Shown here piece by piece: positions 44,184 through 55,275 of a stretch of DNA of 64,000 bases (its first letter is position 1; every line of letters starts with the position of its first letter). Source of the DNA: Niebla homalea. Lineage: Eukaryota > Ascomycota > Lecanoromycetes > Lecanorales > Ramalinaceae. The position numbers were made by a program, and so were the translations under genes. The stretch is from NCBI GenBank assembly GCA_019925105.1, contig JAHGAU010000003.1:434001-498000 (forward strand), in the 5' to 3' direction. The notes below the pieces were generated by a model. It was not told where the DNA came from, did no database searches, and was given only the letters and a program-made list of their open reading frames with translations.

Positions 44184-44603
44184 TCAGCTTAGCTTCTTGC
44201 CATCCATCTCGATCCTCGTGCCTGCGACCCCTGCTCCAGGAAGCCATCTCTCAGGCGACCTATTGTAGAAAGGATATGGAGGAACAACCACTAGAAAGGT
44301 CAATGCTGCGCCTGCCAACCCAACCCATAGTGTAACATAGATATTTTGTAGTGCGAAACCGAGGATGAATGCAATAAGCTATAGTGGCCAATGTCAACGA
44401 GTACACCTTATGTTTGAAAATTTGGGTCATGGGAGCTACCTACGCCAGAAGCAGCAAGCAAGACGGTCGAGATCAGCTCCGTTGTCTTCTGGCCTTCAAA
44501 ATCCTTACTGAGGGTCAGCATTCGGGTCCTACATATAAAGTAGTAAGCTCACGATTTGGCCTTCGAATATCTCCTGAGCCTGCTTGAGCAACTGGTCGGC
44601 CAT
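44184..44603 (-). CDS. spc1: Signal peptidase complex subunit Spc1 (SPC12)
   Basis: Exons 44603-44553, 44503-44444 and 44378-44184 join in frame to 101 residues. FEGQIDFEGQKTTELISTV leads into two membrane helices (LLAASGLIAFILGFAL and IYVTLWVGLAGAALTFLVVV), then PPYPFYNRSPERWLP, the family's C-terminal mark. Spc1 is a small, non-catalytic subunit of the ER signal peptidase that keeps it from cutting membrane-protein segments. Convergent with RBX1 (242 bp between stops). Confidence 0.92.
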
Positions 44604-45607
44604 TCTGGGAGATGAGTGGTGATTTAGGGCAATGGATTGGCGGAGATGGCGTGTCAACTTTGCCCAGACGCGGGTCTCGGCCTCGGCTGTCACCGTCAGC
44701 CCTACGATATCCTCGCTCTATCTACAGGTATGAGACACCCACATTGAACAAAAGGCGCGGTCGTTCGTCACGGGATAGATTGACAAATTCAGAGAGCACG
44801 CCATTGGTGACAGTCGAGATATTACGCCGCCCGATTTGCAAGATACGGGGGCGATGCTCGAGAACCCCTGTTCCCCCCTCCACAGGTTGGTCCTCAGCCT
44901 CGTCCTGCATCTTCCAGTATCTCTTATCAGCCTCTCCTATACAGGAAATTAGAGGTCCCTTGGCGTCAGAGCCTAACTTGCTTCTCAATGTACGGTGTTC
45001 TATATGACCCGGAAGCAGTGCCATGGCAGACATTACGATACAAATCTCTCTCCAGACGAATCCATGAACTCTTTTCGTATGATCTCTAGTTTCCGAGAGA
45101 GAACGCCTCTGAGGATCAGGCTGTTCAAAAATTCCAATGACCACACCAACGCTGTAGGCCGCCAGTTTCTGCATGCAGGGACTACCTATGTCAAGGTATG
45201 CGAGATGACCGAATCCACTTGCTCGCTTCAGCTCCCTCACTTCCTCAGACATTCCAATCATCGTTGGACACCTAATCCTACGAAATACATGTGCTTTGTT
45301 TCACTCTTGCCCTCATGTAAAGAAAAAGGTGACCTCTTGCTCTGACATTATCGTCCTAAGCTACAGAACGAGGCGTACAGGACTGCTGCTGAACGAGGCT
45401 CAGCTATTAGTGTGAGGGCCGGATGCACAATCCCGTAAGTTGAAAAGTTGGAGAATCTCAATGCATGCTTTACGCGGCAGTGGACTTCGTCTTTGGAGAC
45501 TAGATCTCTGGATGGCTCTTCTCGCAGATGCGGCACGAGTACTCAGCATTCTCCCCTGGATGAGAGAGACATCTTTTGCCGTCACACTACATCCTTCATT
45601 GGTCAAG

Positions 45608-46005
45608 TCTAGATCTAGAAGGCACTGTCTGCCGTCACAACGCTTTCCTCTGCGGTCAATCGGGCTATGCTTGGGCTCACAAGCTCCAGCCTTGTCTTTC
45701 CAACCGGCTCCAACCTACTATCTTTCTCCAAGTGTGGCACGACTTGTATCATTTGCCGAATCTAGATCTAGAAGATAATGTCTGCCGTTTACAACGCTTT
45801 CTTCTGCTGTCACTCTGGCTATACTTGGCCTCACAAGCTCCAGCCTTGTCCTTCCAACCCCCCCAAGCTCCTATCTTTCTTCAATTGTGGCAAGACTTGT
45901 ATCATTTGCCGAGTCTAGATCTTGGAGATACTGTTTGCCGTCCACAACGCTTTCTTCTGCGGTCAATTGGGGGCTATGCCTGGCCTCACAAGCTCTGGCC
46001 GTGCC
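45608..46005. repeat. 153-bp minisatellite, about 2.6 copies
   Basis: TCTAGAT marks the same place in three copies, at 45608, 45761 and 45914, exactly 153 bp apart. Each is followed by TGTCTGCCGT or a close variant, CACAACGCTTTC, a TGCGGTCAAT-like block and CTCACAAGCTC; the third copy is cut short near 46005. Copies differ by scattered substitutions, with small compensating length changes inside them. 153 is 51 codons, so a frame stays open through all copies (45576-46046), but there is no gene around it. Confidence 0.85.
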
Positions 46006-46086
46006 GCTTGTATCGGATGCTCAGCTCACTGCACACCCTTGCTTAATGACCTGTGCTTGCTGGGATTTTCTTTGTCTGGGGGGTTT

Positions 46087-46094
46087 TATATAAA
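46087..46094 (+). promoter_or_regulatory. Putative TATA box of the GPI-protein gene
   Basis: TATATAAA lies 120 bp before the ATG at 46214, followed by a pyrimidine-rich stretch suitable for transcription start. Confidence 0.35.
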
Positions 46095-46213
46095 GCAGTA
46101 AGTCCGTTAGATTCCTATTCCATTATTACGCATCTGTCCACGTGCAAGACATTTATTGAACCCCAAGTCTCATACCACAAATTCTTCGGAGATTGAGCAA
46201 CTGCACTGCAGTC

Positions 46214-47683
46214 ATGCTAGTGGCATCAGCCCTCCTTCTATGGGTAGTCGGCTTCTTACCCGTGGCCTCTGCTCGTGGACCGCCCAAGGTCATTGCCATC
46301 CGCCAAGACCAGGCCGGCCAACCGTCTAGTCTGTCAGCAGCAGCTACTACCGCCACTGCTGCCGCCGCCGCTTCATCCGCTTCCAGTACGACGTCCCCAG
46401 CCGAGATCCTCGACCCCTTCAATATTACCCTAGATGGCCAGATATTCCCTCCAAGTAATCAAGTAGGGAGTGCCGACTTGACCAAGTAAGTCCCAAAAAG
46501 AGGCATCCGTCACATCGATGCCGACTGATAAGTCAATACGCAGGGCCACTGATTATACAATTAATTGCCTCGATTGCTCAATCAATGCCACCCTCGGTCT
46601 CTCTGCTGGTGGTAAGCTGAAGGGTTTTAAACCCGTTGAGGCTCCACCAGATGTCCAGGAAATCCCCTCAAGTTTCGATTTCCAAGACTACTGGGTTGCC
46701 GCGACTTTCGATAACCTTGATGCTGTCTTCGATTTTAGCATCGACCTGAATGCATCTTCAAATGCAAACAACGAAATAAAAGTGCCGATTCCACTTGGCA
46801 AGGCAAACGCGATGTCAAGAACCGTAAAGCCACCGATATCGCCGCATCTTATGGTTCTCACTGATTCGCACAGATCGGAATCCTCACACTCAATGCCACC
46901 CTCAGCGCCGAAATCCACGGATGGATCAATACCACAAATGATGTCAACCTGACATATGGCTTCGAATTCTCAGTAAGAGAAGTCGCACATCTGCCAGTCG
47001 CAGAAGAGCTGAACTGCTATCCAAATAGGTACCACCCGGATCCGAAATTCTCGTCGATCTGAGCAACAACAACGCAACGTCACTTGGATTGTAAGCCTCA
47101 CTCTTCACTCTAACGATAGCCATGTCGTTTTCCCTAACAGCAGGCCAGCAACGAAGCCAAGCTCACCCCTATTCCCCTCAACTCCACCCGAAGCGACCTC
47201 GAGATCGACCTCGAATTGTCCTTTCGGCCCTCCATTAGTCTCACTGTCGCCGTCGACGCCACAGTGGCAGACGCCTCAATTGCCCTCACCGTCGACCTTG
47301 ATGTGCCAAAGCTCGACGTCGACATCATGCAGGTCCACAACGTCACCTCCGACTGCAAGCCCATCACCAGCTCAACCCCTGCCGATCAAATCTACAGCAA
47401 TCTGACCATGGTAGTGCCGTCCGTTGGTTTCGACGCTTCGGAGGTATTCCAGGGATCCGGGAGTTTCCTTGGAGAGAAGGTCTCCGTCGGACAGCCTCAC
47501 GAGCAAGGACTGCCGAACATCAACCTCACCACTGCTTGCCTCTTCTATGACGCCGCAAAGAAGGCGTTGACGCCACCGACCGAGATCAAGACAAAGGTGT
47601 CATCGGCTATGGGGTTTCATCCCCCTCCGTTCGCTGTTGCAGCTTTGTTGATAATGATGACGGTGGTATTTGCTTTGATGTGA
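46214..47683 (+). CDS. Secreted, probably GPI-anchored protein of unknown function
   Basis: Five exons (46214-46485, 46544-46823, 46874-46972, 47029-47090, 47149-47683) join in frame to 415 residues. An N-terminal signal peptide (MLVASALLLWVVGFLPVASA) is followed by an Ala/Ser/Thr-rich stalk and a beta-rich region with many N-glycosylation sequons (NATL, NITL, NLTY, NATS). The C-terminus is a short hydrophobic tail (FAVAALLIMMTVVFALM) after a small-residue stretch, as for GPI anchoring to plasma membrane or wall. Cysteine pairs NCLDCS and later Cys residues could form disulfides. Exon 2's donor (GTAAAG, 46824) and the last acceptor (GGCCAG, 47148) are the weaker junctions; both are forced by frame. 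No family recognised. Confidence 0.7.
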
Positions 47684-49249
47684 TATGTCCCCTCCAATCA
47701 GCTGTCCACAGCGACAATATCAACTTGGGTATCTCAAAAGGAGTCCGAGATATCTCGTTGAGTGAGGTCTGCCAAGTGGATTACTATCGCGAGGGCAATG
47801 GTGGTGAAATTGCCATTTTGAGACAAGGAAAATAGGGGCTTGGCGCGGCAGCAGTGAACCTTGATATTTTTGTCCTTGGCCTTTGATTCTCAGGTAAATT
47901 TTGTGATCCCGCTTGGTGCCCATGAGAATATCCTGTGTCTCTGACCGGGCCATGCCATTGACTGGGAAATTGTCGGTACTTAGGGTTTTCATTGTTTTCC
48001 TTTTTCCCTTTGGAGGACTTTGACGGCTACTGCGTCTGAACTGTGCTATCATGAGTGGACCTTCTTCTGGCGATAGGAGTTAAAGATGTACCGGCTTGTC
48101 ATTCTTTTCTGTCACAATATACGAGAGTGGAGCCATCAGTCTGTTGCAAGTCTCATCTCCTGACGGTTTTCCGTTAGAAAGTGGTCCTAGCTATAAATTC
48201 ATCATCTCATTATGGAGCCTTCCGCAATCGTGATTCCTATCAGCCATACCGACTGCCGCCTGCCTTGTTTGAGGTTTCGTATCATTCAGAATGTGGTCTA
48301 CCAGCCTTCTATTTCAATCTGGTTTGCGTCATCACGGCTTACGATGGAGATCAGAAAGCCACATCTCAAGCTTAAATGCAAAGAGCTGCATAGTTGCTAC
48401 CTTCATAAGGTTCAATGACTTTTTTGGCCCTTGCTTAATGTCGTGAAGGATGCTTGCATTCGTGAAGAATTGTAGACTACTGTGATGTCCCTTGTCCACC
48501 ACCTACCTGATCAAAAAGTGCTTCAATCTGAATAACGCTGTGCTGAATGGCTCAACTCCGTGTTCGCTAGACGGTAATGAGCCTGGATGAAATGAAAGGC
48601 TATCATCACGGTCCCCTGCAGCTAGAGCACATCGATGCTCCACAAAAATTGCCACTACATCCCCTTCATGTGGGCAAGCGTTATTTCCAAGGTGGGCTTC
48701 CGCATCCTGCCGACTTCTAAGAGCAATTTGACGGTTCCCACCAGTGCCGAATTCCTAAAACACACGGGAACATAGTGGCAAAGGGTGCAGGATCGGACAG
48801 TCTTGTGCGGACAATAACAAGGCTAGCTTAATACTCCAATTTTGCGGTGGCATTTACAACGAGGTTTGCACTATCTTACCCGGTATCACAACGCAATCAT
48901 CCGTGAAATTTCTTATTTCGGGTTTCACTTCCTCACTGTATTACTCCAGCAGCGCGGAGGCAAACGCATCTTGATGAGAAATAAACAAAGGTCTCCTTTG
49001 ATTGGCCAGTACTTGTAAGCTGCGGTGTGGAATTGTTTGACCTTTCAGTGCATGAAGCCGTGGTGAATTACGATACGTACCTGGTTAATCACCAAACACC
49101 TGAAAGCAATGTTTGCTTCACTTTCATTCGCTTCGGGTTCAACATCACGAAAGCGCAGTGACGACTTAAATTCACATTTCCCACATTCTCAAACCCTCAT
49201 CTTCTTTCATATCTTACAATTTTATCAGTTCTTTTGCGAAACAAAAATC
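47684..49249. other. Gene-free stretch upstream of the dynamin-like gene
   Basis: 1.6 kb with short frames only. I see no repeat or RNA gene. Confidence 0.45.
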
Positions 49250-51730
49250 ATGGCAGGTAGCATACGTGTGCGCAAGCTCGCTAACCCAGAGCTCCTTGAG
49301 AAGATAGATGAGCTTTTCAAATCCGGCATCGGTGAATATGTCGCACTTCCACAGGTAAAGTCCAATGTTGCCTCAAAGCTTTCGGGATCGTAGCTGATGA
49401 GTGTCAGCTGCTTGTTGTTGGCGACCAGTCAAGGTACCCTAGCACAGATATGTCGATACCTAAGCTGCACTGACAAGCTGAGTAGTGGGAAAAGCTCCGT
49501 CCTTGAAGGGTTGACTGGCATTCCTTTTCCTCGAGACAAAGGTCTCTGCACGCGCTTTGCAACTCAGATCCTGTTCAAGCGTGATCCTGTGCAGAAAACA
49601 GAAGTTTCAATCATAGCAGACAAAGATGCAGATAAAGAACATACCAACAGAGTCAACGGCTGGAGAAGAGATGATTCACAAGAATTTGACCGCGAGGGTT
49701 TCAAGGGGATCATGCTTGAGGTTAGTTTGTGCTATGCTGAGTAGCTCTTTGAAGCGCAGTCTGGGATCACGCGAGCAACATATACTAACTGCTGTAAGGC
49801 ACGCAATCTTATGGGCATCGATCGGGACTTGAAATTCGCAGATGACGAATCAACCTCCTTTTCAGGAGATGTGCTTAAGATTGAAATATGTGGGCCAGAT
49901 GAAGATCATTTGAGCGTCATTGACATTCCGGGGATTTTCAGGAAGCCAACTCCCGGTGTCACCACCAAAAAGGACATGAGCTTGGTTAAAAAAATGGTCA
50001 TCAACTATATGAAGAATCCAAGATCTGTGATTCTGGCTGTAGTTCCCGCAAATGCAGATCTAGCAACGCAAGAGATTACGCAATTGGCCAGTGAAGAAGC
50101 CGACAGTGAAGGCCAGAGAACGCTTGGGGTCCTTACAAAGCCCGATTTAGTCGACAAGGGTACTGAGCCTGCTGTGCTCGATATTCTCGCAGGAAGGACC
50201 CACCAGCTAAACCTGGGCTGGTTTGTCGTGGTCAATCCAGGACAAAAGGCTTTGGACGAAGGGATCTCCGATCGCGATCAGGCTGAGAAGCTTTTCTTCT
50301 CAACAGGGCCTTATTGGAACACGGTGCCAAAAGAACAGGCCGGAATTCCCGCATTGAAAGGAAGGCTGATTGGAATTTTGGATGAGATGGTGCATCGAGA
50401 GTTTCCGTTGGTACGTATGGTTTACGGTCCTTTTTCGTGGGTTAAAGTGACTAAGGGTTGGTCAATATCAGGTCAAGAAAGAGCTGAACCAGCGCTTGAA
50501 AAAGTGTAGACAAGATCTCGCAGCTTTAGGGCCTGCTCGAAAAACACGAGAAGAGCAACACGAATATCTCTTTGACCTTGCATCACGTTTCCAAGACATA
50601 GCAGCCGGTGCTCTTAGGTCGGATTACGGAAGTAGTGCTTTTTTTGATACGCATTCGAGCTTGCGGCTCGCTACTAGGATCGTCGATCGCAACGAAGAAT
50701 TCTCCCAAGATGTCGAGAAATTTGGCCATGGAATGCAATTCAGGAGCAATAACTCCAATGGAAGTCTCCAACCTGCGCAGGAAGCGCCTGATTTTCTCGA
50801 ACCGGAAGCTCCGGAAGAGAGACCGATAGTCTCTTTGAGAGTACGGCGTACTGAGGGCCATTGGGAGCTTGAAGACATCCTTTTCTCGGATGAAGACATT
50901 ACAGAGCCTCAAGAGACTGGGGTCCTAGACTGGCTGGAGAGAGTCTACAAGACCTCCCGAGGGTTTGAGATAGGTACTTTTGACCCGACTATCTTCCCGA
51001 TCATTTTCAAGAAACAGTCCGCCAATTGGGAGGCCCTCGCCCTGGGCTACATCAGCGACATCATCTCTCACATCCACACATTTATAACCGATCTGATGTC
51101 GCTCCTTTGTGTAGACATGCGGGTCTCAAGGGGAATCATGTCGATAATTATGGACTCTTTACTGTCTTGCTACAAGAAGGGCATCGATCATGCAAGATTC
51201 GTACTTTCAGTTGAGCGAGCAGGTACGCCACTGACACTCAATCACTACTTCAATGATAATCTAGAAAAACGGTAAGTAAAGCAAATCAAATGAGCCACGT
51301 CCAAGGAAGCTTACTTCGTCTTAGTCGAGTTTCTAGATTCAAGGCTCATGTGGAGAAGTCGACATCACAATTCACAGATACCGCTGATAAGCGCCGAAGG
51401 ACCTTTGTATATGTTGAGGAGATCGAGAAGATTTCCAACAACATGAGTAATCTCGAACACACCGTCAACGATCTCCACGACATTCTTGATGCCTACTACA
51501 AGGTTGCTCGTAAACAGTTCGTCGACGTGATGTGCATGCAAGCGGGGGACCACCATCTTGTGAATGGTCAAAACAGCCCGCTCCGCGTCTTCTCGCCTTC
51601 TCTCGTCAATAAACTTTCCACGGAAGATCTGGAAAGAATTACGGGGGAGGATAAGCGTGTCAGGGAAAAGAGGATCAATCTTCAGCATGACATCGAGGTC
51701 CTGGAGCATGGAAGGAAGATCCTCTTGTGA
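49250..51730 (+). CDS. Dynamin-superfamily GTPase, fungal Mx-like
   Basis: Six exons (49250-49354, 49408-49433, 49486-49720, 49799-50410, 50472-51271, 51325-51730) join in frame to 727 residues. LLVVGDQSSGKSSVLEGLTG is the G1 loop; the acceptor at 49485 rather than 49482 gives the canonical GDQSSGKS. LCTRFATQI is G2, VIDIPGIF is G3 (usual DLPG has Ile) and LTKPDLVDKG is G4. The long stalk and a C-terminal GED-like helix (DILDAYYKVARKQFVDVM) follow, with no PH domain or membrane segment. This class resembles animal Mx proteins and is often expanded in filamentous fungi, with no settled role; membrane remodelling or defence is inferred. Confidence 0.88.
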
Positions 51731-52710
51731 TGGTGGGCCTGGAGTAGGTAGATAGGAAGCATGATTTCCATGGGCATCTGCACACTGCTGCAGGCAAATT
51801 ATGCAAATACCTTTCATCAAAGCTAGGTGTCAAACCCACAATCTGGTCGAATCCTCAAGATACCAATGGGACGTCATGAGAACGTCTACTCCCACAATCG
51901 CCGGTAAAGACCTATTTGATGACCCCGATTTGCGCTCACACTTCCATTCTACTCCACTTGCCTGCCCTCCCGACCGGGGCACTCTCGCGATACTTCCATC
52001 ATGGCGCGAATATTTGTATTGGGCATGCTTCTGGTGCGCACGTTGCAGCAATTGGGTCATGAATCTCCCAATTTTAGACGACTTTTTTGGAGCCAAACAC
52101 TGATGAGATTGGTGGGTGCGAAGAATGGAGAGTCCCTCGTCTTTGACGCGCGCACATTGCATTTTCTTCTCTAGTGGGGTCGTGAGGAGTAAGATAGATT
52201 GCAACGCAGGCAATCTTGTGACGCCCCTATCACACACCAACATTGGATTTTACGAAACATCGTTTGTGACAGCGAGCTAAATAATATCTCCATCTCCATC
52301 TTTCGTACAAAGAATATCTGATCTCATCTACTTGCACTACATAATGAATTCTTCCGGTTTCTCCACTCGATGAATTTAAGGCTATCACGCTTGCTACAAC
52401 CTTTTGTCAAAGGGCTGTACTCAGACTCTTCGACCGTGCATTCGTCTCTGATGACCCCGTTGGTTACGCTACGGCTACAAAATCCCTCTTCCCATCCTTT
52501 CCCCTGCACCTTTCTCACCTCGTCGTCCACTGGACAGTTCCGCTCATTTCCGAAGGCCTGGCGCGGACTTAAAATGCGGCGTAGTAAATATGGGATGAAT
52601 CATACCACTGCCCAAAGGCGACTGTGTTGTGTGCACCAAGTCTCAATGCTTTTCTTGCTCGAAGTGGCGACAGCGACCAGCCCTTAACAGGAAGACCGAC
52701 AAGCCTGCTC
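51731..52710. other. Convergent intergenic region
   Basis: 1 kb between the stops of the dynamin-like and patatin-like genes. Only short overlapping frames; nothing recognised. Confidence 0.45.
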
Positions 52711-54971
52711 CTAGTCATCGAGGCTAGTTTTCCCTTGTTCTTTCTTCTTTCCTGAGGCTGTTGGAGCCGATTTTGTTGTTGTCTTACCACGGCAGAATAG
52801 CTCCCATTGCGTTGGGGAGTCCCGCGATCTCTTTTGTCGATTCTCGACAAGTTTCTCTGCAATTTTTTCTATTTCGGTTTGCACGCCACGTTCTTGTAAG
52901 TACTCGTAAAACTGAGTTATAATCTCCCTTCCGTTTGCTTTGAACCCCTTGAATTTGAAAGCGCCCAGATCGCTCTGAAGGTCGAGTCTATTGTACGCAA
53001 ACCCAAAATCCCGAGCGTAATGACCTACAGTCCTGTGCGTTCGGTCTGAATCAATCGTCCACTTATCGGCAGATCTTAGGTACTTTCGATACTTGCTGCC
53101 TGAGCTTGTCCTGCCGGTTTGAGTATACTCGTCCTTTCCAGTCCCTATACTGAGTACAAGTCCAACTGTTTTCTTTGACTGTTTGTTCAACTGCGTGACC
53201 TCCATGACGGCTTCCATTGTAGGATTATTAGCTCCAGCGCCGCCATCAACGAATTTGTATTGACCTATCTTAACCGGGCGGAAGTATCTATAGACTCGTG
53301 AGCACGTCTAGCGGCCCAAAACGACCTTGTAGATTTCACTGACGTGGGGGCTGCAGTTGTGGCTCTTGCTACACGCCAGATCGGAACATCGTGTGCCAGA
53401 CCCAGATTCCTTGCCAGTCCAGCTTGGACATATGGCGATTCTATAGAAGGTTCATGATCATAAGAGCGAAAAATGTAAGTCTCTTTGGATTTCAGGCGTT
53501 CGGCCCGAGAGACGACCATTCTATGAGCGGCATTAGTGCTGCGTGGGTGCCGCAGGAGATTGAGAACGTACGTTTTGCACATATGCGGCTCCGAGCCGAA
53601 GCCGTCGCTTGCAGTTCTCAATGGATCCAGCCCTTCTTTCTCTTTGACAAGCCTTTTTATCGAATCTTCAAGCATGCTGGCGTTGTGCCTTTCTCTCCCG
53701 AAACCCAGAAGGCCTCCTGCACTGACTAAGCTTCTACGTCCATACCTCTTCGCTCCTAGTATTTCGAATTCCTTAATGCATTCTTCGACCGACATCCGCA
53801 ATCGACCAAGCATTATTGCGACCAGACTATGACAAATCTCAGCGCTGATTATAGCATTTTGCTCTACGACTTACCCTCCAGTGCTTGTTCCTGCTATATA
53901 GTCAAAGTAATGACACGGCAAATATACCGACTGCTTGTTGGACGGGACACCTTGTGACACAGCAGCATCGATGCCAGGGCTATATTTCGACTTTGCTAAA
54001 CTGTCATGTCCAATTTCTAGCTCCTCTACAGCATGCATAAGTGCCCGGAGGATGAGCAGGGATGATAAAGTTCGAATGCCACCCCCATCTGTCCAGGAGT
54101 TAGCGAACGACTAATTATTCTGCTCTCTTAATTTACCAAGGGTAAGTAGGTATGTCTTGCTCCAAATATCTGCGCCTCCATCGTCGGGAGTAAAATGTTC
54201 TGAATGGTTACTGCCGGTTGACGTTAGGGCGTGCCCCGTCTGCTTCCCTTTTCCTGTAAGATTCAAAGAGCCCGGCTGTCTATCAGTCTCCCGTAGTCCG
54301 ACCGGGTCAGTCAAAGGCCCCTGTTCTTCCTGAATTGGAGCAGGCGAGACCGTTCGCGGCTCTTTTGTTTTGGCTCCCAAAAGATGTTCTTGGAACGAGA
54401 TCTTCGTCTGCTCGACTTGCTTCTGTAGATTTTTATAAGGTCCGGCGTTCTTCTGCAGCGCTTGCTCTATCTTTATGGGACCGCTCAAGTCGACGAGCGT
54501 TCTAACGAGCTCAGCGATTGCCGCAACTGCTGCACGAAGCTCGAGTAGTAGATCATGTGGTCTTTCTTTCGGACTGTATGATAATACAGATTAGTCCTGG
54601 ATTCTGTTTAATAAGAGGTGTTGTGTGTATTGAGGCACCCACACGATAACAGCTGAGCTATGATTGGCGCCTAAGTTACCTAGGACTCTGTCGATTACCT
54701 CGAATTGATCACTGAAGCCTTTCAGCGCATCCTCAATCGTCGCGGATAACATGCTATTCTCAGTTGAAAGTAAATCAGTAAAGGTGATCTGCTGAGTAGA
54801 CCTAACACCAAGATCTGAGCCCCAAACCTGGGTCCTAAAGTAGCTGTCATTGATACTTTCAATGCTGTTGTTGACTTCCACGGCTATCAGGCCGTGCGAC
54901 TCTTTGGCTAATTGTGCCGCACGCTCCACACATTGTCGAAACAGACTGTCTAGAGAGACCCTCTCTGTCAT
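52711..54971 (-). CDS. Patatin-like phospholipase with N-terminal helical domain
   Basis: Five exons (54971-54643, 54573-54137, 54088-53875, 53826-53344, 53287-52711) join in frame to 679 residues. DGGGIRTLSSLLIL (~256) is the oxyanion loop, GTSTGG (~322) holds the nucleophile Ser, and FVDGGAGANNPT (~502) the catalytic Asp: a complete Ser-Asp dyad, so likely an active lipid acyl hydrolase. Residues 1-250 are an extra region: a helical part with FRTQVWGSDLG and TFTDLLS, resembling a helical domain that precedes ankyrin or NTPase modules in many fungal proteins, then a disordered linker. The C-terminus is Lys-rich. Patatin domains occur as effectors in fungal NLR-type proteins. Divergent from the next gene, 304 bp apart. 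Confidence 0.85.
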
Positions 54972-55275
54972 CGTAACCCATACGACACTCAAGTATCAAA
55001 GAGGTTACAAAAGATAGCTGCTGTCCATTGAGATAATATTCAGGTTATCTCACAGGCCGATGAATCACAATCTGGGAAATAAGTAATCTGTGTACCAGAT
55101 GATCAACGCCGACGATAAGGCTGAAGACTGCTCAGCCTCATGCGACCTTATCATGTCTTTCCCCTCAATCCGCTTTCTCCCCTCATCGCTCCTTGCTTCT
55201 CTTTGCGTTAGGCATCAATCAAAGAATGCTGCTTTCACAAAGGTGAACCTCCAGATCTCACTCGTCGTCGTCGAT
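54972..55275. promoter_or_regulatory. Shared promoter of the patatin-like and HeLo-like genes
   Basis: 304 bp between two divergent starts, assuming the plus-strand gene begins at 55276; the open frame upstream to 55090 is then leader. No specific element is recognised. Confidence 0.4.

Larger units (their letters stand above)
44604..46213. other. Gene-free stretch with minisatellite
   Basis: 1.6 kb between SPC1 and the GPI-protein gene. Frames such as 44722-45261 (-) have no recognisable features. The right half is the 153-bp tandem repeat listed separately. Confidence 0.5.

Noticed and set aside
45440..46046. Open frames through the 153-bp repeat as a repeat-protein gene
   Set aside because: Different frames are open in different copies, there is no signal peptide or splice support, and composition looks non-coding.
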